NCBI GenBank assembly: GCA_021014325.1
Contig: CM037473.1
Location: forward strand, 1,316,501-1,380,500
DNA: 64,000 nt
DNA from: Plazaster borealis
Taxonomy: Eukaryota; Echinodermata; Asteroidea; Forcipulatida; Labidiasteridae
Reading direction: 5' to 3'
The notes under the pieces were generated by a model. That model made no database searches. It was not told the DNA's origin and worked only from the letters and a program-made list of their open reading frames with translations. Position numbers and translations under genes: made by a program. This document shows, in pieces, positions 1 to 12,329 of the stretch. The stretch's first letter is position 1. Every line of letters starts with the position of its first letter.

Positions 1-1090
1 ATAGGCTTATTAATCACCCACAGCATCAAATGAGGAATTATTTGTTAAGGCTGGGCAAGACTAAAAGCCCCCCCCCCCCATTGAGGAAATGCCCCCGTAT
101 GCCTGCAATCAGAGATGCGGACAAGAGATAAGCATTTTTTTCTTTCTCCCCCTTTCTTGTCGGTCGGTTTGTCGGTCGGGTAAACGAGTATTGTTGTTGC
201 ACTGCATGCATCGATACTTGCAGGTCTTATTAATGTAATTTTAAAATATCTGCCTATTCAGCTTTTAAATGGATGTTTGATGTGCATCAGTTGATGAAGC
301 TTGGGTCAATCGAAACCATGGCATTAAGGAGTGTGTCCTCTATGTCGAGGTTGATTTGAAATGAAGTGATCTACAACAGAATTGAGCCGCTGCTGTAGTG
401 CCGTAGTGTTCTACCCAACCACATCTTGTGCCAGCTCGTATCCGAGTCACATTTCAAGCTTCGTGGGATATCCTAGATAGAGTCGGGTGTGAAGTTGTTG
501 TAAACACACTTTTGTTTGAAGTTAACAAAACTTTCACTTTTGGAAAAAACAAAATTATACAACAATAGCACGCAAAGATTCCACAGAAATGAAACTCTCG
601 GCTCAATTCATATTGACTTTTTTGATAACAGGTCTATTTTAAATTTAGGGTCATACAAATCAAAACGTTATAATCATATATTTAATGCACAATATTTGAA
701 TTTCTTTTTTTCAAGTAAGCATTTGTTTCACTGCCCAGTGTGTAAATTTTGAAATGATAAACAAATACCAGTACTTCTTTCATTAATAAAAAAAAGAAAG
801 AAAAAGTTGCATTAAACAAGTCTTCACCGATAGACTAATTATAGATGAGGATGTTCAATGTGAAGAGTGGTATACACTGTAAACATGAGACAACCAATTA
901 GGTATCATGGCAGCAGCTTTATAACACAAAAGAAACCTTGACTACATTCCCTACACATACAATGATAATGATACCAAACCTTCTCATTATAAAAACAGGA
1001 ACTGACTATTTTCCTTCCTGCGTTAGTTTGGTTCCATTTTCCTAAATTGAAAACAAACAAAATGGCCACCCCAACTATGATGAAGCTCAC
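1..1090. other. No gene recognised; plain AT-rich DNA
   Basis: I see no gene or complete repeat here. A run of 12 C lies at 68-79. The part at about 930-1075 shows loose similarity to the interior of the miniature element at 12108-12282 (shared pieces such as ACAATGATAATGA and TAGTTTGGTT), so a decayed copy may be present. Short open frames at 516-752 (+) and 905-1144 (-) have no recognisable protein features. Confidence 0.5.
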
Positions 1091-1097
1091 AGCTCTG

Positions 1098-1381
1098 GGG
1101 CCAATTTCATAGCGCTGCGTAACGGTAAGAAACTTTTCGTGCAAACTATAGCAGAAAAAAAGTGCTTAAGCATAAGCATATTTAACACGTTAGCAAGAAA
1201 ATTAGGCGACCGGCTTGCGTGTTCACCATGGATTTACATTGTTACGTCATTCATTTTCATACAGTAAGCACCGGAAGGTTAGCATGCCTTTTTGTGTGCT
1301 TACTGTTAGCAGCGCTATGAAATGGAAACTCACGCAGTCAGCACAAAATCGGCCGTTAAGCAGCTCTGTGAAATTGGGCCC
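1098..1381. repeat. MITE, GGGCCC...TTCATAGAGC family, diverged copy
   Basis: A 284-bp element with inverted ends. The left end reads GGGCCAATTTCATAGCGCTG and the right end is the reverse complement of GGGCCCAATTTCACAGAGCT. The same ends occur at 15175-15368, 18243-18822, 33846-34029 and 46480-46668, so this is an interspersed family. It has no coding capacity. It resembles a non-autonomous DNA transposon, but the superfamily is not resolved because no clear target duplication is visible. Confidence 0.75.
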
Positions 1382-1504
1382 GGATCTTCTGAAGTACTGA
1401 TTCTTGCATACTTGATCCTCAATCTCCCAGTTGTTTAACTCTGAAACCATTAGTTTCCATCCCTTAAAAGCATCACATGCAAACCAGACTAGACGGATCC
1501 TAGT

Positions 1505-1568
1505 AATCCCATCGCTAATTCCCCTCGCTAATCACTAATTCCCTCGCTAATTTCCATCGCTAATTCCG
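1505..1568. repeat. Short imperfect tandem repeat, about 11-15 bp
   Basis: The words CGCTAATTCC and close variants recur four to five times (ATCGCTAATTCCCC, TCGCTAATCACTAATTCCC, TCGCTAATTTCC, ATCGCTAATTCC). It is a small local tandem duplication with no sign of coding use. Confidence 0.7.
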
Positions 1569-2272
1569 ACTTGTTACGCATGAGACAAGAGTCCGTCTTA
1601 ATGAGATAAACGAGAGAGCCTGATACCATGTGCTTAAAAATACCCACACCAATTCTAGGAGAATATATAGAACGCCAGGTGATAACCTGACACAAAATGG
1701 AGAAGCATTCAAACGAGCGACGACAGAGTTCCTGGAGTTAAGTCAGCTATGATTTCCCCCAGTCATCCATCAGACAGAAGCTGAAGTCACATGCCCCAGT
1801 GTTAGATCCCTTCTTGAGGGGAGGTCGCTACAGATCACCGAAGGTGTGAATAGACTGCGCCAATCACTGACCTGCTCTGGTCTTGCAATGGACCGATACC
1901 CTCCCGCCTTAATTCATTGCCAATACCGATGAATGTTTATAAGAACATCGACCCCCCCCCCTCGTTCTCTCTCTTTAAGTCTTCTCTTTTCTTCACAGAA
2001 TGCCGGTCATGGCTTCTGTTTGTTTTATATTCAGATTATACCTCCACGAAGAAGCTCACAAACAAACAAACCCCACATCTGTCAGATCAAGCACACTCCA
2101 GTGGAGTGTAGCCAGTCTTGTTTATATGTCCACCATTGCTAATCTTACAAAAATAAATATAATAAAAAACACTTGAAATAAATGTAAACTTTGAACTGGA
2201 TTAGGGACTTAAACCATATTGAACTGTGGTTAGTAAGTCAAGCCAATTTCAGATGTACATGTAATATGTAAC
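1569..2272. other. No gene recognised
   Basis: Ordinary AT-rich sequence with a C-run at 1952-1961. Two overlapping short frames (1917-2142) are low complexity and not convincing. Confidence 0.45.
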
Positions 2273-2276
2273 TTAA

Positions 2277-2678
2277 AGGCAAAATATACCTTTGGTTTTT
2301 TTAACCATCCGATTGTTTTAATCCTTTATAAATGTAGATATATACAATAAAATGTAGATTTATACAATAAAACTAACCTGTGAAAATTTCATTTCAAAAG
2401 GTCGTAGCATTTTTCAGATTTCGCAAAAAATCTGGAGCGGTTATATCCATGCAGGAAGAATAATCCATAATTGGAATGCACAATCTGTAAAACCTTTCAT
2501 GCAAAAACATTTCTCAGATTGTAATATTTATGAATCCCTCTCTTTAAAACCTCATTCCTTTGAAGGGAATTGTTTCTCAAAGTGTTATACATTATCAACA
2601 GCTGCAGTGCTTATAACCAAGTAAGTTTTTATGGTCATTCAATTTTGGAGTAATTACCAAAGGTATACCCTCGGACCT
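2277..2678. mobile_element. TTAA-flanked MITE, diverged copy
   Basis: A 402-bp element flanked by TTAA at 2273-2276 and 2679-2682. The outer ends are inverted: the left has AGGCAAAATATACCTTTGG and the right is the reverse complement of a string containing GGTATACCTTTGGTAA. The interior contains TCATTTCAAAGG, CAACAGCTGCAGTGCTTATAACCAAGTAAG and a related layout seen in the elements at 8158-8597 and 58451-58850. There is no open reading frame of interest. TTAA target duplication is known for piggyBac and Kolobok transposons; assignment to either is inference. Confidence 0.75.
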
Positions 2679-2682
2679 TTAA

Positions 2683-4755
2683 CCTTATTCTGAATTGAGT
2701 GTATGTAGAAATTAAAAGTTCATGCAATGATCAATCAAAAGTTTTATGACATGTGGTACTGGTACGTTTAATATTGTACAGGGCAATTCAGTTCATTTTT
2801 TTTTTCTTTTTCACAGAGCAAGGCCAGTCCTTGCTCTATATGATAATTTGAGTCCCACTACAAAAGAATCTCCAAATGGAAAATAGCATAGGCTTATCTG
2901 CCTTTCATTTGGTCGCCTTTCTCCGGGTCAAATCTCTTTAACAACTCATCTATCCATGTCCTATTTGTTTGTTGTGATAATAATCGGCAAGCAAAAAACA
3001 CTGGCGTTAGTTTCTGTTGACAGTCACGCATCACTTGAGGTGTTTCTTTACAATCTCTTACACTCTGCATTTCCAGAAAGGTTTTAAAAAACATCCCTAC
3101 AGACCTTTCTGCTCATAGGCACCTTACACAATTTAAATTACTTGACACAATAAATTTACTTGCTGATTCAATTCCTGTTTCTTCACACAGTCTTCTAAAA
3201 CAAAATTAACAATAAAAAATTCAATTCTGAAAAAATACTTAACGAGTTTTGGACATGGGCATAATCGGTCAACGACACAATGAGTTACAATTTTATTGAT
3301 GTAAAGCTTGACTGCAGATTCAACCAAATCACATGGTTGAACAGAAAAACAACCCCATCTGTACTTAAGTCAATTTTAAAAGAGAATTTTAACAAGCTAC
3401 CGTGCATTAAATCATTGTCAACTGGCCGTTGTATAAAATATTTAAAGCACAATAAAATAACAACTGACAAAAAATGGATAGCTTTACAAATCAGAAGTAG
3501 TGTTTATGCATTTCATAGTTGACATTATTCCGTCCTCCATGAATTTATGGACTTAAAAAGAACAGTGACCATTGGAGATCATATGAGGATTGGCTTGCTT
3601 GAATTTTCATGTAGTTTTTTTAAAGGTTATTTTAAATAAAGGTTCTGAAATGTTTTAATGTATGAGGTTATTTGTGTGCGCGAGTCAACCTAGCCCTGGT
3701 TGAATTTATTTGTTCATTCCAATCGTACATATATATACAGTGAATTAAAAGCTAACTGAATATTTTACTTGAGTTGAATTTCTCTTTTGGAACACACTTT
3801 ACCACAAGTGCTACAAAAAATCTTAATAAATATGGCATGATCTTAAAGATTTTAAAATCATTTATGAAAAAATATGAAAGTTTGCCAGAAGTTCCATACT
3901 AGGACTGAGAAGATTTCAAAACATAGCAATGGATATATCCACGACTTTCTTTCCAACAACCGAAAGCAACAAACTGAAGTTCTGCCATCCAGGTAATAGC
4001 GTTTATCCATGCGAAAAGCTCCTGCCTCTTATTCCGGATGCATAGACGGATATTTTACCAACTAGTAGGACTGAGTTGACCTTCTCTTTAAAAGAAGAAT
4101 AATTTAGGAAAGTGCTCTCCATTCGGTACACCCATCCCGCTTATTGAACATGTAAATCACGCAACATACCTCTTACAGAGCTGATTTGATAACACTTGTA
4201 TTTCAGACGCTTCCATGACTCAGTGAATGCAAGACACACAGAAGAAAAAGACGACAACGGGGGAGAAAAAAATTTGAAAAGATACACACAATACACATTA
4301 CAAGAAGAGAAACGGAATATTGATAGAAGGTCACTGCACCGTCGATGTAAAAATACAAGTACTTGAGAGACTGGGACAAGTTTACCTCTTCACTCCTGAG
4401 ATGTGCCGAAACCTCTTGGGTTGTCTTTGTGAAAACATACAAGATGTCATCGCTTGGCTGAGTGTTATTGTAAGGGGGGAGAAGTCCCGTTACGGTTGGT
4501 GCCTCGCGAGTGTACTGCTGAGTCTATGGGAGACGCTCGTTGAATGGCAAGTGGAATTGGCAATCACGTTTGGGTTTCTTTTTCTTCTACCCGCTGTTTT
4601 TTTTCCTTCCCTCTGTTTCTTGGCTTTCTCAGGGTTTGTGGAAGTGGATATAATGGGATGACGGTTTGTGGACTTGCATGGACTGTTTTGAATGATTATG
4701 CATGTGAAGAGACTGGGTGGACAAGTGTGATAGGGTATGCCTTTCTTAAAGGGAG
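2683..4755. other. No gene recognised; one unassigned 113-codon frame
   Basis: About 2 kb of unique-looking sequence. The longest frame is 4320-4661 (+), 113 codons, giving a protein with a hydrophobic C-terminal part rich in Phe and Leu. It has no motif I recognise, no splice context I can support, and overlaps a frame on the other strand, so I treat it as chance. Confidence 0.4.
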
Positions 4756-6184
4756 GACACTGTTCTGGTTTTGGGTAGCATACTTGCAGTCTAGTCCTCT
4801 AGTTTGAAAAGACACTGTTCTGGTTTTGGGTAGCATACTTGCAGTCTAGTCGTCTAGTTTGAAAAGACACTGTTCTGGTTTTGGGTAGCATACTTGCAGT
4901 CTAGTCCTCTAGTTTGAAAAGACACTGTTCTGGTTTTGGGTAGCATACCTGCAGTCTAGTCTTCTAGTTTGAAAAGACACTGTTCTGGTTTTGGGTAGCA
5001 TACTTGCAGTCTAGTTTTCTAGTTTGAAAAGACACTGTTCTGGTTTTGGGTAGCATACTTGCAGTCTAGTCTTCTAGTTTGAAAAGACACTGTTCTGGTT
5101 TTGGGTAGCATACTTGCAGTCTAGTCCTCTAGTTTGAAAAGACACTGTTCTGGTTTTGGGTAGCATACCTGCAGTCTAGTCTTCTAGTTTGAAAAGACAC
5201 TGTTCTGGTTTTGGGTAGCATACTTGCAGTCTAGACTTCTAGTTTGAAAAGAAACTGTTCTGGTTTTGGGTAGCATACTTGCAGTCTAGTCTTCTAGTTT
5301 GAAAAGACACTGTTCTGGTTTTGGGTAGCATACTTGCAGTCTAGTCTTCTAGTTTGAAAAGACACTGTTCTGGTTTTGGGTAGCATACTTGCAGTCTAGA
5401 CTTCTAGTTTGAAAAGACACTGTTCTGGTTTTGGGTAGCATACTTGCAGTCTAGTCTTCTAGTTTGAAAAGACACTGTTCTGGTTTTGGGTAGCATACTT
5501 GCAGTCTAGACTTCTAGTTTGAAAAGACACTGTTCTGGTTTTGGGTAGCATACTTGCAGTCTAGACTTCTAGTTTGAAAAGACACTGTTCTGGTTTTGGG
5601 TAGCATACTTGCAGTCTAGTCCTCTAGTTTGAAAAGACACTGTTCTGGTTTTGGGTAGCATACTTGCAGTCTAGTCCTCTAGTTTGAAAAGACACTGTTC
5701 TGGTTTTGGGTAGCATACTTGCAGTCTAGTCCTCTAGTTTGAAAAGACACTGTTCTGGTTTTGGGTAGCATACTTGCAGTCTAGACTTCTAGTTTGAAAA
5801 GACACTGTTCTGGTTTTGGGTAGCATACTTGCAGTCTAGTCCTCTAGTTTGAAAAGACACTGTTCTGGTTTTGGGTAGCATACTTGCAGTCTAGTCTTCT
5901 AGTTTGAAAAGACACTGTTCTGGTTTTGGGTAGCATACTTGCAGTCTAGTCTTCTAGTTTGAAAAGACACTGTTCTGGTTTTGGGTAGCATACTTGCAGT
6001 CTAGTCTTCTAGTTTGAAAAGACACTGTTCTGGTTTTGGGTAATATACTTGCAGTCTAGTCTTCTAGTTTGAAAAGACACTGTTCTGGTTTTGGGTAGCA
6101 TACTTGCAGTCTAGTCTTCTAGTTTGAAAAGACACTGTTCTTGTTTTGGATAGCATACTTGCAGTCTAGTCTTCTAGTTTGAAA
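4756..6184. repeat. 55-bp minisatellite, 26 copies
   Basis: The unit starts GACACTGTTCTGGTTTTGGG and continues with TAGCATACTTGCAGTCTAGT plus a variable CCTCTAG and TTTGAAAA. Unit starts are exactly 55 bp apart from 4756 to 6131, so 26 units carry no net indel. Variation is confined mainly to the triplet before TCTAG (tcc, tct, act, tcg or ttt), to CTTGCAG versus CCTGCAG, and to a few single changes (GAAAC at copy 10, TAATATAC at copy 24, a diverged last copy). The first and last units are the most isolated, as expected for a tandem array grown by unequal exchange or slippage. The 55-bp period is not a multiple of three, so it is not a coding repeat. Confidence 0.97.
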
Positions 6185-6283
6185 TAACCAAATCTGAAAA
6201 CCATTCTGTTTGGAGAGACTAAGATGTTGCAAACAATACAATCATGCGTCAGTTTCTTCCTGGAATAATTTCAAAGTTGATGT

Positions 6284-6425
6284 ATGAAGGCAGGCCTGAA
6301 GATGAGCAAAGTACACTGTTTCGAAACATGTAGACAATACCAACGGCTCTTCTCAGAGCCAATACTCCTTCAAAAGAGAAATTTCCACTGGGTTGTAACC
6401 TGCAAGATTTACTAGAGATATTTAT
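6284..6425 (+). repeat. Interspersed repeat with CTGAAGA...GAAAC core and conserved hairpin
   Basis: This segment matches 25288-25410 in the same orientation. Shared landmarks are a (C)CTGAAGA-type word, GAAAC about 20 bases later (6323-6327), a perfect hairpin GGCTCT-TCTC-AGAGCC at 6345-6360, then CAATACTCCTTC and a tail around GCTAGAGAAATAT (here ACTAGAGATATTT). The CTGANGA...GAAAC pairing of words is the conserved core of hammerhead ribozymes, which are known in Penelope-like retroelements. Stem II between the two words pairs poorly here, so a functional ribozyme is not shown. It could simply be the 3' end of a retroelement. Confidence 0.6.
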
Positions 6426-6429
6426 TTCT

Positions 6430-7851
6430 TGATGAATGTACAAGTAAAGCTGTTTTACATTTCAACATGAATGGCCTGGTTTCCAGTATGTGACACAATG
6501 CAGGGAAAGTGAAAGTGTTATTTTGATTAAACCCCTCCCCGGATAAAAATTGAGTCACCTAAAAAAGGGGTCAGAATTTGCCCTTATTCATGCTTCCATA
6601 ACTTCATTAAAAATGGAATTCAGTAGAGTGTGGGACTAATAATAATAATTCAGGACATTTACATAAAGTTTATCTTTGCCTGAAGCAGTCCCTTAAAATT
6701 ACAATGTGCTTTGGTCCAAGTTACAGCCAAATTTATTTCCAACATAGCCTATGCTGTACCTTAAAAAAAAAACTAAATAAAAAAATTGAAAAAAAAACAC
6801 ATGATTTGCTCTGAAACTTGGACATACTCATATTATTTACAATTAAAAAAATTGATATAAATTTCCCCTCATGATCTGTTTTTATAAATGTGCTGTCCAT
6901 TTTTACCTTACACATGTAAATGCAAAAAAAAAAGGCGGTTTACAACAGAAGCCATTCCGATTTATGTCTATTTTTATGAGACAAAATGGTGAGACATAGA
7001 ATTCACATTGGATGCACCGTCATGACAACAAATGTTCATTATGACTACTAGTAATATTTTACCAATTGAGTGAGTATTGTGTACATAAATTGTGTACATA
7101 TGGTGCATTAACACAGGTGTAGCTGTAAATATCAGCTCTTTCGATGTTGATTAATTTTATGCTGTATTGATAAAAAAGAAGACTTGATAAATATTTATCA
7201 TCTGACACAAATTCAATATCATCAGAAGACTATAAAATGGCATCTGTTAACGGTGGCACCATATTTTTTGCTTCTTTCAGACTAAAATATGCGTCGGAGA
7301 GCCTTGTTTGATTCCAAAGCGCCGTGGCAACCCTCATTCCAATCATCAAGCTCCATATTTGGTTTTTAACGTCAAGCACAAATATTGTGGCATTGCAATG
7401 AGGCACGTAGAAACTATTAAATAAAGTGACATAAATTTGACATCTGAAGAATAACACAGCTCGCAAAATGATGTAATTTGGGCTGGTCTTGGACCTGTCA
7501 GATGCCAGAGAGTTACTATTTACTTCCAATTGGACATCCACGTGCGTTCATTTCTTCCAATTCCGACCCGTTATATTAAATTTAGCTGGTCTATTACCGC
7601 TGATAAAATTCAATACGAGCTAGTAAATGAACGGATAGCAAATCAATAAAGTATGCGGCGGCTAAATTTAGAACATTTTTGCCCCAGATTGAATTGTCTG
7701 AGGGTATAATTTGTCTTGTAGTAGATCCCAACACAACCTGGAATAGCATACCTCTAGGTTTGGTCCTGCTCAAGACAATCATTACATCTATTCTTATGCA
7801 AGTAATCATATCATAAAGATCCTTATTCCAGGTTTGAACTTTAATGGTTTC
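6430..7851. other. No gene recognised; AT-rich
   Basis: Very AT-rich stretch with several poly-A runs. Short frames on the minus strand (6733-6915, 7230-7541, 7594-7809) show no recognisable domains. Confidence 0.45.
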
Positions 7852-7855
7852 TTAA

Positions 7856-8151
7856 CCCTTTAGAGACCATTCTTTTATATATAATCATCACCATACGCCC
7901 AGACATGAGTTTTATAGGTGATTTTTTGAAACAAGTTTCTGAAAAAAATATAAAACAGAAATTTGGTATTGTTTTAGAAACATACCGTAGATACTGTGTT
8001 AACATGAGAAACATGGGAAATGTCTATTCAGGTCATGAGCTGTACTTTGACCTTTTTAGTTGAGTGGAAGTAGGTCAAATCTTGCAGCCATTCTGGGCCG
8101 CTATGGGCATATTGGTACAAGCCCTTTCCGGTCGCTATGGTCTCTAAAGGG
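7856..8151. mobile_element. piggyBac-like MITE with perfect 15-bp inverted ends
   Basis: A 296-bp element flanked by TTAA at 7852-7855 and 8152-8155. The ends are perfect inverted repeats: CCCTTTAGAGACCAT at the left and ATGGTCTCTAAAGGG at the right. TTAA duplication with ends starting CCC is typical of piggyBac elements, which is established for that superfamily. There is no transposase, so it is non-autonomous. A second, diverged copy in opposite orientation lies at 33266-33578. Its right TTAA abuts the next element, at 8158. Confidence 0.85.
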
Positions 8152-8157
8152 TTAAAA

Positions 8158-8597
8158 AGGTAGGGTCATAGATTGGTTTTTGTCAATGCTGATTTATAGG
8201 CAAAATTATAAATAAAGATACAATGAAAGACACATGTGAACGTTTCAGCTGAATACAGTGTCTACTTGCTGAGAAAACAGCAAAAAACTGTCACCAAGAC
8301 CGTTCACAAGACCGTTGAATCCATCCACATTTAGCGAGGTGACAGCGGGTACCAACCGCATCTCTAGCAGCAGCATTCGCGAATGGACACCAACCCTCAG
8401 AAATCTGAGAAACAATTCATGCATGAATCATTTCTCAGATTCAAATGTTTATGGGTGAAAAATTATCAAAACCATAGTACTTCAAAGGGAATCGTTTCTC
8501 AAAATAGTTTATAATATCAACAGCTGCAGTGCTTCTCACCAAGTAAGTTTTTAAGGTCCTTAATTTTTGGAGTATTTACCAATCTATGACCATACCT
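8158..8597. mobile_element. TTAA-type MITE, GGTCATAGATTGG family
   Basis: A 440-bp element with inverted ends AGGTAGGGTCATAGATTGG (left) and the reverse complement of AGGTATGGTCATAGATTGG (right). The right flank is TTAA (8598-8601). On the left the TTAA at 8152-8155 is separated from the end by two A, so the junction has been altered. It is closely similar to the copy at 58451-58850, including TTCATGCATGA...CGTTTCTCAGATTC and a CAACAGCTG word inside. It is non-coding. Confidence 0.82.
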
Positions 8598-8601
8598 TTA
8601 A

Positions 8602-11600
8602 ACATTGATCAAAAAGGAACAGAAGGACTACAATCTTCTACTGCCTCGAAAAGGAGACTTTTTAGAGACTTCAGGTTTAGTTTTGATGATAATTATCAGG
8701 AAAATAAATTGTACACTTTTTTTCTTTGAAAGCTTATGTGAGAAAAAGTTGGTATTGGTAGAATGTGTCTGTCATCAAAAGGAAAACTGTGTTAGCATCA
8801 AAATGTCACACAACATAATGGTTTGTGTCAAAGCACAAGAAACACAACATTTTATGATGCAAATAGAATTACACATCATAAAAAAATAACATAAAGAAAC
8901 TGTTTTATTGAACATACATGTGGGCACCTTTTTCAACCACATTTCAATGATTTGGTTCCGTTCTGGTGAAACTATTAATGATTGGAATGAATGCTTTTTC
9001 CGCTGATGAACATCCCTGAAGTTGGGAGAGTCAAAGCGGCAAACAAATTTATCAGACTGAAAAAAGAAAAGAAAATTAGTTTTTCGTGGTAAAAAGATTG
9101 TCTCTGCCATTTTTAATAAAATATCACACTTAGATGAATGAAACTTTAATGAAAGAGACTGTCCTTGCAAAGAGGGCGGGAAAAAAAAGAAAAAAAAACA
9201 CAAAAAAAACACAGTTGAGACTGTAGATTACATTTCATATCGATTTCAAAGTTATTCTTGTTCAAAATATATGCAAGCATCTATGACGCTCGGAGACAAA
9301 ACTTTGTGTCATTCAGGCTCCAGGCAATCGTGAAATCGATGCTAGCTCTGGCCGTCTTTATTCCCCATTGTATCTGGCCTAAATGCAAAATATATCTGCG
9401 GAGTCAACAAAAGGGAGTTCCAAAAGCGAGCTCCGAGAGGCAAATTAAAGAGTTTCCTTGTCAATAATTCAGAACGCCTGACGGTAGAGAAACTACTTGC
9501 ATGAAGAAGTTGAACAGGACAAACCCGAGTTGACATTTCAGATGAATTGTAACGTACAATATATCCAGCCTAGATGCCGAGAGCGACACGCTGCGATACG
9601 TTAATATCCCGAAACAGACGTTCGCAGTTAAACGCCTGCAGGAGAACGCTGATATTTTTTCAAGTCATAAAAGGACAGGAAAGATAAATACACTCTCTGT
9701 AGGCCAGCCATTTTCCCCCTCTCTTCCCCCCCCCCCTGTTGAAAATTTGATTTTCGAATCAGGCAGCAGTCAATTTACAATTAAGCAAGATGTCTATCCT
9801 ACAGGGATGGGTAGACTGAGTTATCGACTGGAAACGGGTATAAAGTAAATGGGAAAAATGGTCACTGCCAACTGCAGCAAGTTGGGCTTATCAAATCACA
9901 GCTTTTGGGGTTTTCTTTTTAGGCTGCAGGCAAGATTTGTTCATCTTGGTGTGGGAGATATTAAACAGAATCTTATTCAACACGCGGTTGAGTAATCCGT
10001 CATCCAGTCACACCCACCATCTTAGCAATGTAAATGTTGATAACAACAGAAACAAAAAGAGGTTTTTGACACAGAGATGTTCAGCAGAAAAAGGACGATT
10101 GATTTGCTGTTCCGCTGACCCGTCTCAGCTAAGCCTGTCTTTATCCATTATAAAAACAATTTCCCCAAGCAGAAGTTGATCCCTTCATTTAAATTTTGTT
10201 CCAGTAACAAATATTATTTCCAATAAATCAGCACCAGTCTCTGTAATAAACAAATTGAGTTAACCCTCCAGGGACATAATACGCATTGTATAACCAGCGT
10301 ATATCACTTGCGTAAAGACTGAGTGCAACACATGAAATTTGCCGCAGCGCTTGTAGTAGAAATATTTTGGGTGTAGACATTCATAACACTGGATTAGTAG
10401 CAAGTCGCAGTAAATTTATACATCTTTGTTTATGTATGAATCAAATCTAAATAGAAGCGATATGAGCCCCGCAAATAGAGACTCAAATTCAATACGGTGT
10501 GAGGATTACATTTCAACTTCGTATTGAGGAACTTTTTGTCGGGCCCGGATCTTCTTACACAATGTAATTCAGTGGACTTGAAGAGTTCAGTGTGTTAATT
10601 TCTGTCACAAATACTGACTCCTCTCACAGGGGGTTCTAGTTACCGAAATAACCCAGTACGATCGCATTCAGAAGGGCCTCATTATGCGCTACAATACACC
10701 TATAGATGTATTGTACTCTTCTCAATCCCCATGTGGGACAATAGCATTGATTAATAGGAGCCAGACTATTTTCTAGCTAGACCCAGTTATTGAATTGAGG
10801 TGACAATGCGAACTAAGCCATCTCTCTGAGCAATTACAAACTATTTTTAAATTAACAATCCAGTTTATTCCTGTAACAAACAGGACAGCAGCAATGCAGC
10901 AGAGAAACGCTTCAATTTCTGTGCTCTAAGCCAAATTGCAAATTACTGGCTAAAATATTAAACTAGTTTAGCGTTGTTTAATCCACAACATCAAATTGTT
11001 AAAGATATCATCAGGTGATATCGTTGCCTATAACATGAAACAATCAAGCCTGGTACCTAGGGGAGAAAGGGAGAAATCTTCAGGGGATAAGACAAACATA
11101 ATCTGTGCCAAAATCCCCAAGCTCTGGGTCTGGATAAGGCTGCATTCACCATGAAGAATCTAAAAATGCTTCCAAAATGGCTGACAGAGAGTCCAAGTCT
11201 AAGCCATAAACAAAACCATGGTTTCAAAAAGGTCCTTGATGATTTAGTAATCTGAATCAACTTGTCATTAATTGTCACAACTATGAAACATTCCACTCCT
11301 TGCTGAAAGAAGAGAAAGAAGAAGTTTGATGTTCACCCCTTGAGGTTAAGGACTCTTGTAAACATGAGACAACGATCTGATTCAAATCTTGTACAAGACT
11401 CTGACACAACATGACCTGACAGCGCTACCCGTCCACGCACAATTTCCTTTTCCATTTTCCCAACACATGCCTCAATTATCCTGCAAATCCGTCCAAATTA
11501 GAACCCCAGTCACTCAGGGAAGAGACCCGGGCTCCCCCCAAGGGAGTCAGTTCAGAAGGCAAGGTGATGAAATTTTGCATCGCAACCCCGAGGGCGCTGT

Positions 11601-12105
11601 CATGCAGGGTGACAGCTAAATGCACGAGTGAAGGAGGTAAATGGAAACAAGGCATTTTTTCTATTTTTTAAGGGGGGGGGGGTAGTTGACAGCTCATAAA
11701 GTGAGAAGATAATGCAGTTAGTGGCTGTGCCTATGGTGTTAATCATGTGGTATCTTGACTTTCTCAGTCTTTTTAGCCAATGTGGTAGAATATTAACAGT
11801 ACAAACTGCCCGAGTCCTTAAAGGTCTGAAACGCCTATACCACCACCACACCGTGGACCAAAACTTCAACCTCAAGTAGCCAAATGTATGGTCAACATGA
11901 TAAGTCTGCAATAGACCAAAACGCTTCATTGTACCATGAAGGTTTTCCTCCTAAAGTATTCATTTTTGCATTCAGCAAAATAAAAATTACCACTTGTTTT
12001 GTTTTTTAAAACTCAGATTAAAAGTTCCCATAAAAGAGTCATTAACAAATATTGGAAAAAGGCTCGAGTGAAAGTTTCAAACAAAAGTTTGAAAGAGCTA
12101 AAGGT
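8602..12105. other. No gene recognised over 3.5 kb
   Basis: I see no coding segment, tRNA or complete repeat. Notable simple tracts are a C-run at 9728-9736 and a G-run near 11671-11682. The frame at 8775-9212 (-), 145 codons, is driven by a poly-A/T tract and has no recognisable domain; frames at 8605-8889 (+) and 11600-11929 (-) are likewise unassigned. Confidence 0.4.
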
Positions 12106-12107
12106 AT

Positions 12108-12282
12108 AGACCTTAATCATTGTGTGGCCATCTTTGTTGGTTTCCCTGCTCACACAATGATAATGACAGTTCTTTTCAGCCCATTCAAAGGAACCAGACT
12201 GCTTTTTCCTTTCAACATCAGTTTGGTTGCAGTTGGGACAAATGGCAGAAAAGCAAAATGACCACAACATCAGGAAGGTCTC
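12108..12282. repeat. Small MITE with AGACCTT ends
   Basis: The left end AGACCTTAATCATTGTGTGG and the right end, which reads in reverse complement as AGACCTTCCTGATGTTGTGG, form imperfect inverted repeats around a 175-bp non-coding core (ACACAATGATAATGACAGTT, TCAGTTTGGTTGCA). I recall similar short elements as common in echinoderm DNA. The SINE at 12294-13417 is inserted immediately beside its right end. Confidence 0.65.
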
Positions 12283-12329
12283 TTGATGAATTTAATTTGT
12301 TTTTACCCTTACACCGATGTGTATTTATG

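Noticed and set aside
8775..9212. 145-codon frame on the minus strand
   Set aside because: Its start lies in a poly-A/T tract (Phe-rich N-terminus), there is no recognisable domain, and it overlaps a comparable frame on the other strand.
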